A stretch of 64,000 nt of DNA from Phytophthora hibernalis (taxonomy: Eukaryota > Oomycota > Peronosporomycetes > Peronosporales > Peronosporaceae), in NCBI GenBank assembly GCA_012656075.1, contig JAAKBF010000208.1:124001-188000 (forward strand). Direction: 5' to 3'. Positions 57,948-64,000 of this stretch are shown here, piece after piece. The position numbers were made by a program, and so were the translations under genes. Position 1 is the stretch's first letter; each line of letters starts with the position of its first letter. The notes beneath the pieces are model-generated. The model saw only the letters and a list, made by a program, of their open reading frames with translations, did not search any database and was not told where the DNA came from.

Positions 57948-60052
57948 ATGGCGATGCACAACTCGAGTCGGAAGATTCGATTCTCCGATCCGCACGCGGA
58001 GCTCCCCGTCAAGAATCACAAGTATGTGAAAAACTGCACAGAGCTGTACATGGCGAATAAACGGATTGATAAAATCGGTAACTTCGAAGCCTTCGTCAAC
58101 CTTGAGGTGCTATGGATCAACGGCAATCAGGTATGACGACCATGTTCGAACTCCGTCAGTCTCGGCAGTGACTTATTTCCTCTACACATTGTTCAGCTCC
58201 AAGAACTTGACGGACTCGATGAGTGTTTTCGGCTGAAGCAGCTCTACGCTCAAAACAATTGCATCCGGTAACGTGGGTCTGATGCTCGATTGTGATGCAG
58301 TCGTGTGTTTAATGCGCATGGTTGTGTAGGTCTCTTCATGGCTCCTCCCTTGCGCATTTCAAATTTCTACAAGAACTGCGTTTGTACGACAACAGGTTGA
58401 AGGACCTACAGGGTACTCTGGTGGTGCTTAGTCGACTTTCGCGCTTGCGAGATCTCGATCTGTTCGGTAACGCCGTCGTGGAGGAGGAAAATTACCGCTT
58501 ACAAGTCATTCGAGCTATCCCGTCTTTGGATGTGCTGGATCGCCATGTTATCACGGACGAAGAGCGCGCAAAGGCGGCAAAGTAAAGACTCGTTCTTGAT
58601 GACGAGCAGCCCGAACCAGTAAAGTGCTAACCAATTGATTGTGTACAGGTTGCAGTTGCACGAAGATGTGGACATCTATGGCGTCCACCAGCACGGTAAA
58701 AAGAAACAGTATTCGACTGTCGCGGGTGCACCACCTCAAGCATTGTCGGGGACCGTGAAAATATTGTTCAGAGAAGTCACAGCCATCAAACGCGAGCAGC
58801 AGGTAGGAATTTCTCGTGGACAATCGCTGGTATCGATTCGTCTGATACTAATTTGCCAGATGATAGATACAAACTCATGAGGCAGCGGAGCGAGAGCAAC
58901 AGCAGTTAAAACAAACTCAGCAGCGAGAGCTATCCGACACTCCCAGCTTCAGGAGAACTTCAAACAATAACAAAGTCGACGAGTTTCCGAGTTTAGGTGA
59001 TTGGGAAATTACAGCACTCAAGAAGTACTTCCAGGGGCTTGAAGGAACGGCAAACAGGTAGGTCATTGAGATTCGACAGAGCAAATATGTAGACGGTCTG
59101 ACGAATTATTCTCGAGTAGTGGAATCGCAGAAGAAAGTCTCGGGCAAGTAATTCGATACCTCCAGACGCGAGGATATATCGTCTTGTTCGATGGTTTTCA
59201 TCTCGACGTGAGATCAATCGGTTCGCTAGAAAAATTGATGCCGGTATCGGGCACCATTCTCTGGAAGGAGTTTGTTCAGGTATGATTCTGACACTGCAAT
59301 GGTATAGAGAGGCCGCTAAGCTCGTCTTCGTGTACCATGAAGCTCTTTGAATCCAAGCAGTTGCAATGTGAGATATTGAGCCCCCAAGAGTTGCAGCAAC
59401 AGGCAGCTGGCTGCTTTGACAAGTGTGCTGTCATGCAAGTAAGTAATCAAATCACTCCAACGCTACCCCTGATCTCACACATGTATGCTAGCGCCGACTG
59501 CAAGTCCTGACACCACCGACTCCAAATATGCGGTGAGTTTATACGCACGAAATTCCTCAAAAATCGACGTTCTGATGTCGTGATGTTGGAATGGTACAGC
59601 AACTTGTCAAGGAGAGTCTGGAGCTATCTCAACAAGGCTATCATCTTCAGGCTTTGGCAGATGGAGACAACTCGTCTCGTCGATCCAGGTCATCTCGTTT
59701 ACCAAGCTCGGTAGACGTCAGAGGAAACTGGAACGCAGCCCCAACATCAACACCTCGAACGCGCTTTTGCATGACGGCCTTTTCTCGAGAGAAGGTGTCG
59801 GTACCTCCATCAGCATTTGCTTCAAAGGATTGTAGCTCCAAATTCTCCGAGTTGAAAACCGAAAGCGCACACATCAGCGAGGCATTGGCCGGCAAATACA
59901 AAATCCGGCAAAAGGTGCGTCATGTTGAGGTATGGCCCTCTACCACCTCCAGAACACTCAACACTCGTTTGTTGTGGCAGGACTTCACGAAGTACTTGCT
60001 GAAGCAGTCTCCACAGACGACAAAACTTGTACGCCGTAACTACCAGTTGTAG
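57948..60052 (+). CDS. Leucine-rich repeat protein, many small introns
   Basis: Starts MAMHNSSRKIRFSDPHAELP. Four to five LRRs of the SDS22/U2A-prime type follow (CTELYMANKRIDKIGNFEAF, NLEVLWINGNQ, LQELDGLDECFRLKQLYAQN, FLQELRLYDNRLKDLQGTL, RLRDLDLFGNAVVEEENYR) with an LRR cap (VIRAIPSLDVLDRHVIT). Introns: 58131-58196, 58268-58329, 58582-58648, 58803-58866, a very short 59058-59092 (35 nt), and others after 59279. The C-terminal half is helical (ALKKYFQGLEG; LGQVIRYLQTRGYIVLF), possibly with degenerate EF-hand-like repeats, and ends basic at 60052. LRR proteins of this class are common in cilia and centrioles; that placement is inference. It lies 229 bases from the divergent EF-hand gene. Confidence 0.75.
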
Positions 60053-60155
60053 GTCTACACAACAACAACAAAACAGTGACGTCAGCTGATACAAAACAAT
60101 TTGGCATATCACCAGAGACGGCAAATAGTCCGACACTTGGTACTGCCCTCTCCTT

Positions 60156-63100
60156 TTATTCAATAAAGTCTTCCAGATCAGCGAATGCATCTGCTCCATC
60201 TTCTTCGTTCAGGAACGCGTCAATAATAGGGTGGCGACTACGCAGACGCTTTTGGCGTTTCCTGACGATCGGGACAACACCGAGCAAACGTTGTCTTGCC
60301 CTTGTCTTTCCACGATGAGAATTTGTTTGATCTGTTGGCGCGATTATTTCTTTAACTTGAGACACCAATGCTTTCATGTGATCAATTGAGGCTTCTGGTA
60401 GCGTGGTCTACAGCGAATTCGATAATGAACGGGTAAGCTAGGGTACATGAGGTATTCAGGGGATCAAGCTACCTACCTCTTTCAGCCAGACTTGCACGGT
60501 CCCCGGAACTTGCAAGAAGAATATATCCATCTTGAGTAAGGTTGCAGATACCTGGAGCCAAAAAGAGAGGAAACAGGGAAATTATTAAGTTAGATTATCG
60601 CCCTGTCAAAGGAACTAAGCGATTCAATCCAGTAAAATGCACCTTCGTTTTTGTTCCAGGGTCTCGGCTCGCATCCTTGATACTATCGACCCATGTTCGA
60701 GTTCTCAGTGCAGATAGCACCGAGTATTCAAAAATGTTGATCATCACATTCTGCGTCAGACCACCGTCAGCATCGACTGTCTTTCGCAAAGATCCGCTTG
60801 CTTTGCCGATGCGTAAACCGAGTTCGACCATGTGCAGCATCTTCAGTAGCACTTTTCGGGTCCCCAAGAAAAATCACGGTTGTTGCAAATCGCTCGGTTG
60901 GCTAGTTCATGAATCCGAATGTAGCCCATAACTTCCTGGTGATGGGGAAATCTACCGGTGCCACCGCCAGAATTCTTGGTTGTGATAGCACTGAGAAGCG
61001 AGGACATAGATTGATCAAGCACGACCAAAACAGCGAGAATGGCGATGCTTTGGCAAGCTTGAGTCTGGAGGTGTGGAATACGATCTCGATTGGGAGTATT
61101 CGAACTGCCGCTGTCGGTGTTTGCTTCGACGACTGCACTGGATTCGTCGGAGCTATCTGCTTGTACATCCGAGTCGGACGAGTAACTGGCGTCCGAGTCA
61201 GAGTCTACTCTTAAACCGAATCGAGATCTGGCATTGAACCCTTGTCGTAGACGCTTCCGACGCGATGGGGTACCGTGTTTTCCTTCTTTTCATCAGAGAT
61301 GGTCCGTGCTTATGGCGACCCTTGCTCGAGGTAGTGGGAGTAGTAGTGGAGTTGAGTCCACACGCCTGAATAATTCCTTCAATCTTGCTCTTCATCGTCA
61401 CGAACATTTTGAGGTGGAGTGCCAGATCGGGCGGCAGGGAAATATTTACGAGAAGGCGAAGAAGTCGCGGCTTGTACACGACATTGTCGCATAGGATATC
61501 GTACGCAAGCGAAGAAAGTGTGAGCCACTCGGCGGGATCCACGTTCCAGTCCCCATTCCCGCGCCAATGTTACGAAAGCGCCTACTTAATGATGCGCATG
61601 ACACGGCCAGTTTTGCAAGCCCATCCTGTTGAGCGCACTCCTTGACGTCACTCAAAAAGTAGCGAGACAGAAGAAGAAAGTTGTTGACATTAGCATTTCG
61701 TGGCCTTTCCGGTTCTCTATGTTGACCAGTCCACGAAATTCGTTGTAGCACACGTCCAAGCTGTTCGTGCACTGAACGGAGATTCGAAGTCGTCAACATC
61801 GCCTCTATCATCCGTCCAATTGCAGCACAGATGTGTTCAAGCATCTCTTCTCCTGCCTTAGTGTCTAAAAGCACGACTGTCTTCGCGTTTTTCAGGCGCA
61901 ACAAGATGCCTGACCAAAACAGGAAATTTGGTAGAAATGGAATCAGCATACACCGAAAATGTGGAAGCAGGTTCGTCACTTTCGCCGTCCGTATCCATGA
62001 GAAGATAGTCTGATCTCCGTGCATCGTCGGAGGTGGATATATCTGATACTGCTACGATTTGACCCTAACAAAGAGATATATGCACAGCAGCATGTCGAAG
62101 ATGGAGCCAGCTTCGCTCAGTGCACCCGCTTCAATATCACGAGGAAAAATGCTTCATGAAGATCATCATCTCCGAGTGCAATGCAACACGAATCCAATGC
62201 AAACAGGGCCGCGTCAAAAGACATTCCGCTTGGCCGTCCATTATGCGATGTCCTAGAAACAACAGCCTCCTGGAGTGCGCTTTTGATTGCAGTCAAAATC
62301 TGAAGTCGCTCAGGTTGTAAAACTCGGCGAAGCCCGTACGAAGCAGCCCTGAGATATTCCTTAGATAAACTTGAGTCCATTTCGTTTCCGTAGTGAGTAG
62401 CAAGCTTCTGCACCATCCTATGCAAGCTGAACTCTACTTCCATCAATGACCAAATCGAAATACCACTGTCATCGGCACGAAACGCTACCAAACCCCGGTT
62501 GCCCATATCTTGGTCGCCAGAATTCAGCACAGGCCGACGCCACATCAGCATTTCTATCGCAACGTTGCAAATTGCGCACCCGATGTAGATGCGAGCTACA
62601 AGTCTCCACCAGGCACTTTTTTCGTTAGCTTTACCGTGCACAGACTGGTTTAACAGATCTTCTGAGTCCTGGCAAATCCAGTGGAAAAAATATTTCCAGT
62701 TGGGAACCAAGTCGACGAGCCACTGCTTGATATCGCTGTCTTTCTCGCTGAGTGCCTCGATTGGTAGACCCTCCGAAGAAACTTTCGCTCGAGTTGCAGC
62801 TATTTCGAATCCTATCAAGCACGACAGTAGCTTCTGAAAGACCAATCCGATCGATGCCGCGCCGTTCAGGCTTGCATTTTGGTGGTAAAATGCATCGAGA
62901 GAGCTGAATCGAAAGCGGGGTAGATCGGAATCCTCCTCTTCATACTCATTTTCGCTATCTTCACCATTTCCATATCCCACCACGCTCGATGTAGTTGGCT
63001 GGATGAACTTTCCAACTTCCTGCGATAGGAACCTGTGGAACTCTTCCCATGAACTTTTGCGCAATGAGATGATGTGCTCCTCCAACTGAGTCCCACCGAA

Positions 63101-64000
63101 CTTGAACAACTGCTCTAATCGACCAAACGACCAAGCCTGGATGTCGAGGCAAGCTGTGATACTGTTATTGAGTGCAGATACAATCTCTTCCTGCAGGCAG
63201 TAACCACGTCAGCAGCAACTCACCATGCCAATAACAAACCAAAGTAAGGGACGCGACCACGTACTTCTTGCTGCTCATTAAATGGTAGCTCGTGGTGTAG
63301 CCACGTACACCACATGTCAACAGCAAACTGCTGATGCAACCGGGTACCCGTAGAGAGAAGCTTACGTAAAAATATACCATCAAAAAGTTATACAAATCTG
63401 TCAAGTACAGAAATGGTATACACGTTAGATTTCTCAAATAGTTGTTGACAAGGAATACAAACCGTTACCTTTGTACGCTGTTGCCAAACGGGAGGCAATG
63501 AGAAAAAACTCCCGAGCGCTGTCAAATGAGCGTTGAAACTGCACACTTTACGCAGTCAAACGAAATAGCATTAGATCCACGCCGTCCATATTAACAAGCA
63601 TATTGCTTGTCGCTTGTTACCTGAGCAGTCTTGAACCGCATTTAGATGCGGAAAAGCTTCCCTGATTGCGAAGTAAATAGTTGTGACAGAGTTTCCCCAG
63701 CGATCTACACAATAAAAGCCACAACCACTGGTTAACCTCTGTAGGTGTACCGCATATGCAGACTCGACTTCTTACTTTCCTCTGCGGGTTTTAGAGAGCG
63801 TTCAAATAAGCTGCTGAGTACTTCAGAGCGCGTCTCAGGGGCCTGTTGAGCGCAATAACCGGTCAGTCCAATTAGGTAGAGAGAACTAAGCGAGTGAATC
63901 AGTCGCGTACCGTCTCAAAACTGATTGTAACAGTAGCAGCGCCACTGTGCACTTTGAAGCCGGCAGCTTGTCACTTTTATCACTCGAGTTTCTTTCTCTA
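60156..64000 (-). CDS. 3' part of a large helical protein, truncated by the window edge
   Basis: The minus strand carries one multi-exon gene from beyond 64000 to TAA at 60156. Segments readable in order: AQQAPETRSEVLSSLFERSL (about 63770-63850), then a long exon 62117-63109 (LEEHIISLRKSSWEEFHRFL, WICQDSEDLLNQ), 61446-62024 (LLDTKAGEEMLEHICAAIGR, FLLLSRYFLSDVKECAQQD), about 61240-61540 (LAYDILCDNVVYKPRLLRLL), 60595-60867 (MLHMVELGLRIGKASGSLRK) and a basic-acidic end (RLRSRHPIIDAFLNEEDGAD, then LEDFIE). Amphipathic helices throughout suggest a HEAT/solenoid protein. I considered FANCI/FANCD2 because of the acidic tail but found no convincing core match. Function unknown. Confidence 0.55.

Noticed and set aside
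60156..64000. Firm assignment as FANCI or FANCD2
   Set aside because: Only the acidic C-terminal end recalled such proteins; the characteristic core motifs were not found in the readable exons.
1..64000. CRISPR arrays, rRNA genes, operons or prokaryotic signals
   Set aside because: No regularly spaced direct repeats or rRNA-like sequence seen; introns and domain content are eukaryotic.

Overview
The window looks like nuclear DNA of an oomycete, probably a Peronosporalean (Phytophthora/Pythium-like) species. The evidence is dense genes with short GT-AG introns (about 50-75 nt), a folate-biopterin transporter of the BT1 family, an ABCC pump, a FYVE-kinase fusion, RCC1-BTB and EF-hand proteins, and a Crypton-type tyrosine-recombinase transposon. 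Several genes (EF-hand, leucine-rich-repeat and giant TIG proteins) would suit a flagellate zoospore, but that is inference.

Layout. 0-13 kb: a small membrane protein (-), CNOT4/Not4 (+), a B-box protein with a phosphatase-like domain whose catalytic cysteine is missing (+), a protein with a CAAX tail (-), and an Arb2-FYVE-AGC kinase fusion (-). 13-19 kb: a repeat island with a foldback element, a tRNA-derived sequence, a decayed Crypton and relic ORFs. 19-21 kb: a sphingosine/diacylglycerol kinase (-). 21-24 kb: a second gene-poor stretch with palindromes and a 111-nt tandem repeat. 24-38 kb: a DHHC palmitoyltransferase, a BT1 transporter, a small one-TM protein, an ankyrin protein, an ABCC transporter, a six-EF-hand protein and two unidentified genes. 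38-42 kb: an RCC1-BTB-BTB protein with a probable tail anchor. 42-56 kb: one giant gene of at least twenty IPT/TIG-like units with two C2-like domains. 56-64 kb: an EF-hand protein, an LRR protein, and the 3' part of a large unidentified gene that runs off the window.

Sequence quality. Almost every long gene is broken by frame changes, and wherever I could follow the reading frame the change has one sense: the sequence lacks one base, often in a run of 4-5 identical bases. It occurs on both strands and in conserved domains. I read it as uncorrected single-base deletions in the assembly, not as a family of pseudogenes. The coordinates below therefore span whole inferred genes across these breaks, with introns included. 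The Crypton and the 17-18 kb relics differ in carrying in-frame stops and look truly decayed.

The genes share no obvious pathway. Two loosely joined themes are lipid/membrane signalling (FYVE kinase, sphingosine/DAG kinase, palmitoyltransferase, CAAX protein, C2 domains) and possible flagellar or calcium-responsive proteins in the last 30 kb.
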